From NCBI GenBank assembly GCA_019638455.1, contig JAHBTU010000001.1, positions 883,501 through 947,500 on the forward strand: DNA of 64,000 nt. The letters are read 5' to 3'. A program made the position numbers and the translations under genes. The stretch is from Saprospiraceae bacterium. Lineage in GTDB: Bacteria; Bacteroidota; Bacteroidia; Chitinophagales; Saprospiraceae. Numbering within the stretch: the stretch's first letter is position 1; each line of letters begins with the position of its first letter. This document shows, one piece after another, positions 1 to 8,383 of this stretch. The notes under the pieces were generated by a model that was not told the origin of the DNA, searched no databases, and worked only from the letters and a program-made list of their open reading frames with translations.

Positions 1-930
1 AGGGCGGAAATAGCGCGGGTCAATGGCAACCACCTCTTGGCCGACGCTGATATGGGGGCTTTTTGAAGTGACGACCATGCCTTTTTCGTTGATGCCTTCT
101 CCATAAAAATCCACCTCGATGCCAGCCTCGCGGAAGGCCATTCGGACGAACTCGCGCACTTCGGTCGTCTTGCCGGTAGCTATGACGAAATCTTCGGCCA
201 CAGGCTGCTGGAGCATGAGCCACATGGCCTCCACATAGTCGCGGGCGTGGCCCCAGTCGCGCTTGGCATCGAGGTTGCCGAGCCAGAGTTTGTCCTGAAG
301 GCCGAGCGAAATTTTGGCGACGGCGCGGGTGATTTTACGGGTCACGAAAGTCTCGCCGCGAATCGGGCTTTCGTGGTTAAAGAGGATACCGTTGCAGGCG
401 AACATCCCGTACGATTCGCGGTAATTGACTGTAATCCAGTAGGCGTACAGTTTAGCTACCCCGTAAGGCGAGCGGGGGTAAAATGGCGTCGTTTCCTTTT
501 GCGGCACTTCCTGCACGAGGCCGTAGAGCTCGGAGGTGGAGGCTTGGTAAAATTTTACTTTCTCGGTCAAACCCAGCAGGCGTATGGCTTCCAAGATGCG
601 CAACGCACCCACCGCGTCGGCGTTGGCGGTGTATTCGGGTGTGTCGAAACTGACTTGGACGTGGCTTTGCGCGCCGAGGTTGTATATTTCGTCGGGCTGA
701 ACCTGCTGTACGATGCGGATGAGGTTGGTCGAATCGGTCAAGTCGCCGTAGTGCAACACAAAGTTGCGGTGATTGACGTGCGGGTCTTGATAGAGGTGGT
801 CAATGCGGTCGGTGTTGAACAACGAGCTGCGGCGCTTGATGCCGTGCACTTCGTAGCCTTTTTGCAGGAGCAGTTCTGCGAGGTAAGCGCCGTCTTGCCC
901 AGTGATGCCAGTGATTAAAGCTTTCTTCAT
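1..930 (-). CDS. gmd: GDP-mannose 4,6-dehydratase, 3' end outside window
   Basis: Converts GDP-mannose to GDP-4-keto-6-deoxymannose, the first step towards GDP-fucose, GDP-rhamnose or GDP-perosamine; cytosolic. The 310 visible residues run open to the left window edge, so the C-terminus is missing. An N-terminal Rossmann motif [14 protein letters not shown] lies at residues 8-21, and the short-chain dehydrogenase catalytic set is present: S131/T/E134 in STSELYG, Y156 and K160 in YGVAK. The ATG at 928-930 gives the standard Gmd N-terminus [14 protein letters not shown]. It is the most distal gene seen in the minus-strand polysaccharide cluster and is separated from wecB by 191 bp holding a palindromic repeat. 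Family assignment is near certain; the final sugar made cannot be told without the next gene. Confidence 0.96.
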   Translation of the reverse strand, partial: MKKALITGITGQDGAYLAELLLQKGYEVHGIKRRSSLFNTDRIDHLYQDPHVNHRNFVLHYGDLTDSTNLIRIVQQVQPDEIYNLGAQSHVQVSFDTPEYTANADAVGALRILEAIRLLGLTEKVKFYQASTSELYGLVQEVPQKETTPFYPRSPYGVAKLYAYWITVNYRESYGMFACNGILFNHESPIRGETFVTRKITRAVAKISLGLQDKLWLGNLDAKRDWGHARDYVEAMWLMLQQPVAEDFVIATGKTTEVREFVRMAFREAGIEVDFYGEGINEKGMVVTSKSPHISVGQEVVAIDPRYFRP

Positions 931-983
931 CTGAATTTGATTTTTTCTTTCGCTCTTCGGCGACAGGCTTGGTTTTGTTTTTC

Positions 984-1052
984 TTTTTGACAGGATTTAC
1001 ATGATTTACAGGCTTAAAAAAATCATGTCAATCTTGTAAATCCTGTCAAAAA
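984..1052. repeat. Dispersed palindrome family A, core only (copy 1)
   Basis: Inverted repeat with perfect 18-nt arms, TTTTTGACAGGATTTACA at 984-1001 and its reverse complement at 1035-1052, between gmd and wecB. The same core occurs in fuller elements at 43544-43716, 46643-46816 and 59094-59246. This copy lacks the outer ends found in those. Confidence 0.85.
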
Positions 1053-1121
1053 ACATTTCACCAAAAAACCTGTCAGCCTAGAGCCGATTTTTTTGATGCG
1101 GGCAGGCAAAAACCTTGCCCT

Positions 1122-2258
1122 TCAATCGGATTGAGGAAACAAATTTACCAGAATTTTCGCAATTCGTCGCCCGGTTTGCCCGTCCCAGAGTGGCGGCACG
1201 GTGCCGGGTTTCCACTGGCCTTCAAGGGCTTGGCAAATTTTATTTCTGACGAGCTCCGCGTCGGGTGTCGGCATTAACTCGTTCGTTCCCAGTTCGATGG
1301 TCACGGGTCGCTCGGTCGTGGTGCGCAGGGTCAGACAGGGAACGCCGAGAAAAGTCGTTTCGTCTTGCACGCCGCCAGAATCGGTGACGACGAGGGCGGC
1401 ATTTTCCATGAGGTTCAAAAATTCGAGATAACCCTGCGGCTCAAGGAGTTGGAGATTTTTCAATGATTTTAAACGACCTTTCAAACCAAATTTTTCCAAA
1501 GAAAATCGCGTGCGCGGATGCAGGGGAAAAATGACTGGCACCTCTTGGCAAACTGTTTCCACTATTTTTACGACGGCCTCCAAACCTTCGGGGGTGTCCA
1601 CGTTGGAAGGGCGGTGCAAGGTGACGAGGGCGTAGTTTTTTACCTGCAAACCAAGTTTTTGGAAGGTCGAAGTGGCTGCGGCTTTTTCCCGAAAACGCAC
1701 GAGCGTGTCGAGCATGCAGTTGCCGGTGAAATATACTTTTTGAGTTGCGTCAAACATTCCAAGTTTTGGAAACTTGGAATGTTTGGGAAGTTCAAGATTA
1801 TTCAAAGCAGCTTGTTCGGTCACGAACAAATAATCCGTCACGTTGTCAATCAAAATTCGGTTGATTTCCTCTGGCATCGTGCGGTCGCCGCTGCGTAGGC
1901 CTGCCTCGACGTGGGCGAGGGGAATGTCCATTTTCGAGGCGGCTAAAGCGCCAGCGAGCGCCGAGTTGGTGTCGCCGACGACAATGACGAGCGCGGGATT
2001 TTCTTTTTCAAAAACGGGTTCGAGGCCGAGAAGCATTTGCGTCAACTGGCGGGCGGGCGTGTCGCTGCCCACGCCGAGGCAATGGGTGGGTTCGGGGATT
2101 TCGAGTTGTTGGAAAAAAATTCGGTCGAGCGCCGCGTCGTAGTGTTGGCCTGTGTGAATGACTTGGAAATTGACCTGCGGGTATTCGCGGAAGGCTTGCC
2201 ACAGCGCAGCTGCTTTGACAAAATTGGGGCGAGCGCCGACGATGAGGTGGATTTTCAA
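1122..2258 (-). CDS. wecB: UDP-N-acetylglucosamine 2-epimerase (non-hydrolysing)
   Basis: Interconverts UDP-GlcNAc and UDP-ManNAc, supplying an aminosugar precursor for surface polysaccharide. The 378-residue length fits the family. Visible motifs: GARPNFVKAAAL at 8-19, HTGQHYD at 35-41, HVEAGLRSGDRTMPEEINR at about 116-134, a TLHRPSNVDT active-site segment, and a C-terminal TDSGGVQDE nucleotide-binding motif. The start is 3 bp downstream of the FkbM gene stop, so the two are probably translationally coupled. Oddity: residues 159-169 (KHSKFPKLGMF) are encoded by a perfect 33-bp palindrome (1752-1784) that looks like an in-frame insertion in the loop before the VYFTGN strand. A product using UDP-GlcNAc derivatives fits the UDP-sugar dehydrogenase at 25924-27213. 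Confidence 0.95.
   Translation of the reverse strand: MKIHLIVGARPNFVKAAALWQAFREYPQVNFQVIHTGQHYDAALDRIFFQQLEIPEPTHCLGVGSDTPARQLTQMLLGLEPVFEKENPALVIVVGDTNSALAGALAASKMDIPLAHVEAGLRSGDRTMPEEINRILIDNVTDYLFVTEQAALNNLELPKHSKFPKLGMFDATQKVYFTGNCMLDTLVRFREKAAATSTFQKLGLQVKNYALVTLHRPSNVDTPEGLEAVVKIVETVCQEVPVIFPLHPRTRFSLEKFGLKGRLKSLKNLQLLEPQGYLEFLNLMENAALVVTDSGGVQDETTFLGVPCLTLRTTTERPVTIELGTNELMPTPDAELVRNKICQALEGQWKPGTVPPLWDGQTGRRIAKILVNLFPQSD
1752..1784. repeat. 33-bp palindrome inside wecB
   Basis: Perfect inverted repeat AAACATTCCAAGTTT / TGG / AAACTTGGAATGTTT (15-nt arms, 3-nt loop) inside the wecB coding frame. It adds exactly 11 codons. A palindrome of the same design with related central bases lies at 63097-63127. 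Confidence 0.85.
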
Positions 2259-2261
2259 AGG

Positions 2262-3137
2262 CTAAAATTCTTGTTCCAAGACCTTGACTTTCTTGGCAGT
2301 TTCCACACGGTTTTTTACAAAATCAAGGTCGCGCAGGTAGAGCGTGTTCCCATCGTTCGGTTCAGCGAGCGGCGATAGTTTTCGGGAGAAAGGCTCGTAC
2401 TCGAAAGGGCGAAAATTTTGCTCGACCAATAATTGGTGTACCTCTTCGCTGTTTTGGCCATAGCGATTGGAGGCGCTGTTGATTTCAATGATGAGTGCCT
2501 TCAGCGACGGGTTCGCCAATGTTTTGACCGCGCCTTTCAGGACGGCCATCTCGAAACCTTCCACGTCAATTTTGATGAGTTGCGGCGCTTCCGACAGGGT
2601 TTCGTCGAGCGTTCGCACGGGTATTTCGAGGGTGTCGGTCTCACCCTCCATTGCGACGTGGTTGGTCGTGTCGAGCGATTTTGTGAAGGGCAGTGTGCCG
2701 TTTTTTTCGCCGAGGCCGATGTTTTTCAAAATGACTTTTTCGGCTAAATGGTTGATTGCCACATTCTCCGCGAGTATTTTAAAGGTGTCGGGCAAGGGTT
2801 CTGCGGCAAGGGTCTTGCTTCCGCAAACGCCGGCAGCCAGCACCGTGTAACTGCCCACATTCGCCCCGATGTCGGCGAAAAAATCTTCTTCGCGGAGAAA
2901 ATGAAGGAGAAACGCCATGTCCTCGAACTCGTGTAGGCCAACGTAAATGTTGCCTGTGACACCCGTCAGCCTTTTCCACGCCAGCAGCTTGGTGTCGCCG
3001 ACGAAGGGATAAACGACAGGATGCGGATTTAACCGGGCACTGATTTGCCATTTCAAAAAACGGCTGAAAGCCTCCGTTCGGTTTCGGCGGGCGAGCGGGT
3101 GGGTGAGCAGGAATCGAAGCGTGTTGTAGAGCGACAT
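2262..3137 (-). CDS. FkbM-family SAM-dependent methyltransferase
   Basis: Predicted to O-methylate a sugar or intermediate of the surface polysaccharide (inference from family and context). The 291-residue protein has the SAM-binding motif DIGANVGSYT in the middle and the FkbM signature KIDVEGFE towards the C-terminus. An upstream extension of the frame to 3314 exists, but it overlaps the coding end of the preceding glycosyltransferase. The ATG at 3135-3137 shares one base with the stop of that gene (TAATG), so it is the natural start and implies coupled translation. A second FkbM gene lies at 8384-9142, so two different positions may be methylated. The acceptor is unknown. Confidence 0.88.
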   Translation of the reverse strand: MSLYNTLRFLLTHPLARRNRTEAFSRFLKWQISARLNPHPVVYPFVGDTKLLAWKRLTGVTGNIYVGLHEFEDMAFLLHFLREEDFFADIGANVGSYTVLAAGVCGSKTLAAEPLPDTFKILAENVAINHLAEKVILKNIGLGEKNGTLPFTKSLDTTNHVAMEGETDTLEIPVRTLDETLSEAPQLIKIDVEGFEMAVLKGAVKTLANPSLKALIIEINSASNRYGQNSEEVHQLLVEQNFRPFEYEPFSRKLSPLAEPNDGNTLYLRDLDFVKNRVETAKKVKVLEQEF

Positions 3138-3877
3138 TATAGGTATTGCGGGATTTTCAGAAGCGGTTTGAGGTAGAGCGTGTAGAATTTGGGGCGAAGT
3201 CCGTTCATTTTCCAAGCTAACCTGTCTTCGCGGTTGGCAAGGAAACGGTTTCGCAGGTTCGCGTTGCTTGCCCCGCCTGTGCGCATTTTCACCGTTACTT
3301 CTGGCAGATAACACACTGATATATGATGTTTTAGGATGAAACGCAGCATCAGTTCGTAGTCTGCCGAGAATCGGAGCTCGGGTTTGAACAAACCGTACTG
3401 TTCGTACAAATATCGCCGCACGAAGAAAGTAGGGTGGGGTGGCATCCAGCCTTTGTGAAAGCTGTTGGGATGAAAATGCCCAGACTTCCAGCAGCGCACC
3501 ACGCGGCTTGTGTCGTTGGCGGCGACGTATTCAAGGTCGGCATATAGCGCATCAGCACCCGTTTGCTCAAGCAGTGCAGCCACCCGACTCAACACCTGTG
3601 CGTGTGTGTAATAGTCATCGGAATTGAGGATGCCGACCACATCGCCTGTCGCCAGCAACACCCCTTTGTTCATAGCGTCGTACAGCCCCCGGTCTGGCTC
3701 GCTAATGACTTTGCTGACGTGCGGGTAATCAGCCAAAATTTCCAGCGTAGGGTCGTTTGAAACGCCGTCTATGATGATATGCTCCACGTCGAGGTGGTCT
3801 TGCATCTGCACGCTTTCGAGGGTGTCGCGGATGGTCGCGGCGCTATTGAAGGTGGGGGTGACGATGGAGAGTTTCAA
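3137..3877 (-). CDS. Glycosyltransferase family 2
   Basis: Transfers a sugar to the growing polysaccharide repeat unit at the inner membrane (family role). It shows the GT-A fold N-terminus LSIVTPTFNSAATI, the acidic LNSDDYY (DxD-type) motif and a SEPDRGLYDAMNKG segment typical of this GT2 subgroup. The annotated start is a TTG at 3875-3877 giving 246 residues beginning (M)KLSIVTPTFN, the usual family length. The open frame continues upstream to 4027, but those residues are translation of a palindromic tandem repeat and the IS1 end, so they are unlikely to be part of the protein. The gene start directly abuts the repeat array, so the original start and promoter may have been altered by repeat expansion. 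Confidence 0.85.
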   Translation of the reverse strand: MKLSIVTPTFNSAATIRDTLESVQMQDHLDVEHIIIDGVSNDPTLEILADYPHVSKVISEPDRGLYDAMNKGVLLATGDVVGILNSDDYYTHAQVLSRVAALLEQTGADALYADLEYVAANDTSRVVRCWKSGHFHPNSFHKGWMPPHPTFFVRRYLYEQYGLFKPELRFSADYELMLRFILKHHISVCYLPEVTVKMRTGGASNANLRNRFLANREDRLAWKMNGLRPKFYTLYLKPLLKIPQYL

Positions 3878-4037
3878 GTTGTTGTTTTTCAAACACAGAG
3901 ACACGGAGGCAAGGGTTTTTTTATCGTGTTTGTAAAAGTTTGCGCTGTGCCTCTGTGTTCCATAGAGGGTTTCAAGTTTTTTTTTAGGTAGTGTCATTTT
4001 GGGGGTGATTTGGTATTTTTGCGTCAAACTTTATGAA

Positions 4038-4313
4038 ATGGTATTAGATGTAAAATGCTGCCATAAATGTGGCTCTGAACACATTGTGAAAAACGGGTCG
4101 AACGCATCAGGCAATCCGAAGTACAAATGCAAGGCTTGCGGCTTCGGCGGGGTGTTTCAAACGCTTCGGAAAAGCGAGGAATTTAAAGAAATGGTCGTCA
4201 GGGCGGCCCAAGAACGCAGTTCGTCACGGGGTCTTGCCAGAACCTTTGGCATCAGTCACCAAACGGCTCTGAGGTGGATAAAAAAAAAGCGCAGTCCCTT
4301 CCCGACATCGTGA
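4038..4313 (+). CDS. insA: IS1 InsA-like DNA-binding protein
   Basis: 91 residues, the usual InsA length. The N-terminal zinc-ribbon-like pairs CCHKCG and CKACG (CxxC...CxxC) are followed by a helix-turn-helix region (SSRGLARTFGISHQTALRWI). It binds the IS ends, represses IS transcription, and provides the N-terminal part of the InsAB' transposase after a -1 frameshift at the A9 run near its 3' end. The ATG at 4038 is chosen because it gives the 91-residue protein; an earlier in-frame ATG at 3999 overlaps the terminal repeat. Confidence 0.9.
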   Translation: MVLDVKCCHKCGSEHIVKNGSNASGNPKYKCKACGFGGVFQTLRKSEEFKEMVVRAAQERSSSRGLARTFGISHQTALRWIKKKRSPFPTS

Positions 4314-4750
4314 CCACGTTGCTTCCGGCCAAGAAAAAAGACGTTCTCGAACTGGATGAATTATGGTCTTTTGTCTATTGCAAAGACTTTAAACGCTGGG
4401 TTTGGATAGCACTTTGCCGCAGAACACGTCAAATTGTCTCTTTTTTCATCGGCGACCGAAGCGAACAATCTTGTCGGCGGTTTTGGGAACTGATTCCGCC
4501 TGAATATCGAAAATGCCGAACGTTCAGCGATTTTTGGGAGGCATACGCCGCGGTTATTGATACAGGCAAACACAAGATGGTGGGAAAAGAATCCGGGGAA
4601 ACTTCTCATGTGGAACGCTGGAACAACACCCTTCGCCAGAGAATTTGTCGATTCGTCAGAAAAACGCTATCCTTTTCAAAATCCGATGAAATGCACGAAC
4701 TGTACCTCCATTTGTTCGTCTACAACTACAACATATCACTCATAAAATGA
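4274..4750 (+). CDS. insB: IS1 InsB-like transposase catalytic part
   Basis: The 158-residue frame carries the DDE-type transposase core: acidic LELDELWSFV near residue 27, a central IGDRSEQSC segment, and the conserved C-terminal ETSHVERWNNTLRQR motif with the catalytic glutamate. It is in the -1 frame relative to insA and overlaps it, so it is most likely expressed as the fused InsAB' transposase through slippage on the A9 stretch rather than from its own start. It stops just inside the right terminal repeat. Confidence 0.9.
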   Translation: MDKKKAQSLPDIVTTLLPAKKKDVLELDELWSFVYCKDFKRWVWIALCRRTRQIVSFFIGDRSEQSCRRFWELIPPEYRKCRTFSDFWEAYAAVIDTGKHKMVGKESGETSHVERWNNTLRQRICRFVRKTLSFSKSDEMHELYLHLFVYNYNISLIK

Positions 4751-5717
4751 CACTACCTTTTTTTAAAACACAGAGACACGGAGGCACAGAGTTTTTTTAT
4801 CGTGTTTGTAAAAGTTTGCGCTGTGCCTCTGTGTTCCATAGAGGGTTTCAAGTTTTTTTTTAAAACACAGAGACACGGAGGCACAGAGTTTTTTTATCGT
4901 GTTTGTAAAAGTTTGCGCTGTGCCTCTGTGTTCCTTAGAGGGTTTCAAGTTTTTTTTAAAACACAGAGACACGGAGGCACAGAGTTTTTTTATCGTGTTT
5001 GTAAAAGTTTGCGCTGTGCCTCTGTGTTCCTTAGAGGGTTTCAAGTTTTTTTTAAAACACAGAGACACGGAGGCACAGAGTTTTTTTATCGTGTTTGTAA
5101 AAGTTTGCGCTGTGCCTCTGTGTTCCTTAGAGGGTTTCAAGTTTTTTTTTTAAAACACAGAGACACGGAGGCAAGGGTTTTTTTATCGTGTTTGTAAAAG
5201 TTTGCGCTGTGCCTCTGTGTTCCATAGAGGGTTTCAAGTTTTTTTTTAAAAACACAGAGACACGGAGGCACAGAGTTTTTTTATCGTGTTTGTAAAAGTT
5301 TGCGCTGTGCCTCTGTGTTCCTTAGAGGGTTTCAAGTTTTTTTTTAAAACACAGAGACACGGAGGCACAGAGTTTTTTTATCGTGTTTGTAAAAGTTTGC
5401 GCTGTGCCTCTGTGTTCCTTAGAGGGTTTCAAGTTTTTTTTTAAAACACAGAGACACGGAGGCACAGAGTTTTTTTATCGTGTTTGTAAAAGTTTGCGCT
5501 GTGCCTCTGTGTTCCTTAGAGGGTTTCAAGTTTTTTTTTAAAACACAGAGACACGGAGGCACAGAGTTTTTTTATCGTGTTTGTAAAAGTTTGCGCTGTG
5601 CCTCTGTGTTCCTTAGAGGGTTTCAAGTTTTTTTTTAAAACACAGAGACACGGAGGCACAGAGTTTTTTTATCGTGTTTGTAAAAGTTTGCGCTGTGCCT
5701 CTGTGCCTCTGTGTTCC

Positions 5718-7463
5718 TTACCTCCTCACCACCCAATTTTCCAAGACCAGCATATCCATTTTCGTTCGCAGAAAACACTCCAGCGCGTGTTCGGGGGTGT
5801 TCACAATCGGCTCGTTTTCGTTGAATGAAGTATTGAGCAGAATCGGCACACCTGTTTTTTCAAAAAAACGGTGGATGAGGGCATGATAACGCGGATTGTC
5901 TTGTTGTTCGACCGTTTGCAAACGCCCTGTGCCGTCCACATGGGTCACAGCAGGGATGAGTGGGCGCTTGTCGGGTTTGATTAAAAACACTTTTTCCATA
6001 AACGGCACGCTATCATCCTGCTCGAAGTATTCGGCGGCAAATTCTTTCAAAATCGAAGGGGCGAAGGGGCGAAAACTTTCGCGGCGCTTGATTTTGGCGT
6101 TGAGCAAATCTTTCGCGTCAGCGCGGCGGGGGTCGGCGAGGATGGAACGGTTGCCAAGCGCGCGCGGACCGAACTCTGCCCGCCCTTGAAACCAGCCGAC
6201 CACGCCCCCGTCGAGCAAGCGAGCGGTCACGGTGTCAAAAAGTTGCGCGTCGTCGAGGCGCTCGAAGGCAATGTTGCGGCTGTGCAGGTATGCCTCGATT
6301 TGCTCGTTGGAAAATTGCACGCCCGTGTAGGCTTGATGGCGAAATGGCGAGCGCGGATTGCCCAGCATTTGATGATAAAAAAACAAGCCTGCGCCTACCG
6401 CCGTGCCCGCGTCGTGGCCTGCCGGGGGGACGAAGAGCCGCTCGAATGCTGTGTTTTGCACGATTTTGCCGTTGGCGACCGAGTTTTGCGCCACGCCGCC
6501 CGCGAGGCAGAGATGTTTCAAACCCGTGCGGCGTTGCAAGTCGTCGGCAAGTTGAAAAATCACTTCTTCGCAAACCCTTTGAACAGAAGCGGCCAAGTCG
6601 CGGTGGTGGTCGTCGAGGGGTTCGTCTTTTTGCCGCGCCGGGCCGAATTTTTTGACAAATTCGCTTGAAAAAAGCGGCTCGATGTGCGGCGCTCCCCCTT
6701 CCCAACTCATGTTCACGCCTTCGCGGAAATGGCGGAAGTAGCGCGGGTTTAGTTGAAATAAGCCATTGTTTTTCAAAAAAATAGTTTCTCGAACTTGCTC
6801 TACGAGCGAGGGCTTTCCGTAAGGTGCCAGCCCCATGACTTTGTACTCGTCGCCGTAATGCGGGAAGCCGAGGTACTGCGTGAAAGCCGTATAAAAAACG
6901 CCCAGCGAGTGGGGGTACGACACGCTGTCGAGCACTTCGATGCGGTTGCCGCGACCGACGGCGCGCATGGTGCTGCTGAAATCGCCGAAGCCGTCAACGG
7001 AGAGCAGTGCGGCCTCTTCAAAAGGCGACACGAAAAACGCCGAGGCGAGGTGGCTGCGGTGGTGTTCGATGAAACGAGTGGCGGGAGATTTAGTTAGATT
7101 TAGGGGGGATTTAGAGGATTTAGAATTATTGAGGGCGGCAGCCAAATCTTGGGTGATTGACCTGATTTTTAGCGAATTGGCGGCGCGACTGCGCAAGGCA
7201 CCGAAGGCTGTGCCGCTTTTGAGGGCGTAGATTATTTTTTCCAAAAATTTCGCTTTCGGGTCGCGGGAGACGGTAATGAAATCTACTTCTTCCAGTGAAA
7301 TGCCGGCTTCTTGCAAGCAGAACCAAGCGGCTTCGACGGGCAGGCCTGCCCAGTGTTTCACGCGGCAGATGCGTTCTTCTTCGGTGGCAGCGATGAGTTC
7401 GCCGTTTTTAAAAATGGCGGCAGAAGCGTCGCCGTGGTAGGCGTTGAGGGAGAGGATGAACAT
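5718..7463 (-). CDS. Carbamoyltransferase (NodU/CmcH family)
   Basis: Transfers a carbamoyl group from carbamoyl phosphate, via an adenylated intermediate, to a sugar hydroxyl; in this cluster the likely acceptor is the polysaccharide repeat unit (inference). The 581-residue length is typical. The N-terminus LSLNAYHGDASAAI begins the carbamoyltransferase fold. The metal-binding motif EHHRSHLASAFF is present, as are LCLAGGVAQNSVANGK and the YrdC-like C-terminal signature GRAEFGPRALGNRSILADPR. It follows the GT2 at 7485 by 21 bp. Its stop codon abuts the last repeat of the tandem array, which may end this transcription unit. Confidence 0.95.
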   Translation of the reverse strand: MFILSLNAYHGDASAAIFKNGELIAATEEERICRVKHWAGLPVEAAWFCLQEAGISLEEVDFITVSRDPKAKFLEKIIYALKSGTAFGALRSRAANSLKIRSITQDLAAALNNSKSSKSPLNLTKSPATRFIEHHRSHLASAFFVSPFEEAALLSVDGFGDFSSTMRAVGRGNRIEVLDSVSYPHSLGVFYTAFTQYLGFPHYGDEYKVMGLAPYGKPSLVEQVRETIFLKNNGLFQLNPRYFRHFREGVNMSWEGGAPHIEPLFSSEFVKKFGPARQKDEPLDDHHRDLAASVQRVCEEVIFQLADDLQRRTGLKHLCLAGGVAQNSVANGKIVQNTAFERLFVPPAGHDAGTAVGAGLFFYHQMLGNPRSPFRHQAYTGVQFSNEQIEAYLHSRNIAFERLDDAQLFDTVTARLLDGGVVGWFQGRAEFGPRALGNRSILADPRRADAKDLLNAKIKRRESFRPFAPSILKEFAAEYFEQDDSVPFMEKVFLIKPDKRPLIPAVTHVDGTGRLQTVEQQDNPRYHALIHRFFEKTGVPILLNTSFNENEPIVNTPEHALECFLRTKMDMLVLENWVVRR

Positions 7464-7484
7464 GGAGAAGTAAGGAGGCGAGGA

Positions 7485-8381
7485 TTACTTGTTAGGGAGT
7501 TTTATTCCAAAGTTTTCAATCAAAATTTGTCGCACGCTCTTGCCTTGTTTTTTTGCCAAATACTTGATTTGGTAAATTTTGGCATCCACCAAAAACTGGA
7601 ACCAGAAGCCTTGCAGGACGTGCCAAATCAACCCGGGCTTGCCTTCGAGGAAGCCGAGACGCAGGCAATAGCGGTAGAAAAAGTAGCCGAATGGCCGCAC
7701 AAACAGCGGCAACTGCGTGTACAACTGTTTGTGCCACTTGATTTTGCTGTCGCTCGTCTCGTCCGGCTCTTTTTCCAAAAAATGATACTGTGCGTTCAGC
7801 CGCTCCACGGCTTCGCGGGTGGCGTAGGCATTGTGTTTGGCCGTCCACCAAGTCAGGTTATTGAGGTTGTGGTCGGCCATGTCGTGTTGCAGCACTTCCA
7901 TTCTTCCGTGTTTCAATCGGATGTGTTCGTCCATCCACTTTTGCTCGATGTAGGCCGTGCCGTTGCGCCACACGCGCAGCAGTACCATAGGGTAGTAACC
8001 GCGGCGTATCCATTTGTCCATGAAAAACACGCGGCGCTTGATGCTAAGCCCGGTCGTTTCGGGGGGAAATTGCGAGAGTCGGGTGGCAAGTTCATTGGCC
8101 AGTTCGGGGAAAATATATTCGTCGGCATCCATGCGCATCACCCATTCGGAACTGACGGGGACATTGTCCAATGCCCACTGGAATTGCTGTGCCTGATGGA
8201 CGAATGGGTTTTGAAACACTTCTGCACCAAGCAATTGCGCGATTTCCAGCGTTCGGTCGGTCGAGTAAGAATCCACGATGATGATGCGCTCGGCCACCGA
8301 TTGCAAACTTCGGATGCAGCGTTCCAAATGCAATTCCTCATTGTAGGTGAGGATGATGACGGTTAGGGAGGTCGTAGTCAA
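7485..8381 (-). CDS. Glycosyltransferase family 2, WaaE/KdtX-like
   Basis: 298 residues starting TTTSLTVIILTYNEELHLERCI, the GT2 N-terminus of the WaaE (lipopolysaccharide core glucosyltransferase) branch. A VDSYSTDRTLEIA segment and the DxD metal motif MRMDADEYIFP follow, with KRRVFFMDKWIRRGYYP further on. It is probably a membrane-associated transferase adding a residue to the repeat unit; donor and acceptor are not predictable. It is 2 bp from the preceding FkbM stop and so part of the same operon. Confidence 0.88.
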   Translation of the reverse strand: MTTTSLTVIILTYNEELHLERCIRSLQSVAERIIIVDSYSTDRTLEIAQLLGAEVFQNPFVHQAQQFQWALDNVPVSSEWVMRMDADEYIFPELANELATRLSQFPPETTGLSIKRRVFFMDKWIRRGYYPMVLLRVWRNGTAYIEQKWMDEHIRLKHGRMEVLQHDMADHNLNNLTWWTAKHNAYATREAVERLNAQYHFLEKEPDETSDSKIKWHKQLYTQLPLFVRPFGYFFYRYCLRLGFLEGKPGLIWHVLQGFWFQFLVDAKIYQIKYLAKKQGKSVRQILIENFGIKLPNK

Positions 8382-8383
8382 AT

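Larger units (their letters stand above)
3987..4757 (+). mobile_element. IS1-family insertion sequence, complete
   Basis: A 771-bp element bounded by 14-bp terminal inverted repeats, GGTAGTGTCATTTT at 3987-4000 and its complement at 4744-4757. The flanks are 8-bp direct repeats TTTTTTTA (3979-3986 and 4758-4765), consistent with target duplication in the T-run of the tandem array unit. It contains insA and insB frames joined by a run of nine A residues (4280-4288), the expected place for programmed -1 frameshifting. Size and layout match the IS1 group. The element appears intact and recent, since ends and frames are undamaged. Confidence 0.95.
3878..5717. repeat. Tandem array of about 96-bp palindromic units, split by an IS
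   Basis: Eleven copies of a roughly 95-98 bp unit lie between the GT2 and carbamoyltransferase genes: one left of the IS (from about 3891) and ten right of it (starting near 4764, 4861, 4958, 5053, 5152, 5248, 5345, 5442, 5539 and 5636). Each unit has AACACAGAGACACGGAGGCA, a TTTTTTTATCGTG stretch, then CTGTGCCTCTGTGTTCC, so the two ends of a unit are imperfect inverse complements. Most units read CACAGAG and CCTTAGAGG. Units 1 and 6 carry AAGGG and CCATAGAGG instead, and unit 2 carries CCATAGAGG, suggesting block duplications. The open frames across the array are repeat translations, not genes. Confidence 0.93.

Noticed and set aside
4763..5197. Frames within the palindromic tandem array
   Set aside because: They are translations of the 96-bp units on both strands with no independent signal.
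4758..5717. Tandem array considered as a second CRISPR array
   Set aside because: The whole unit repeats, with no unique spacer between short repeats, and each unit is an imperfect palindrome.
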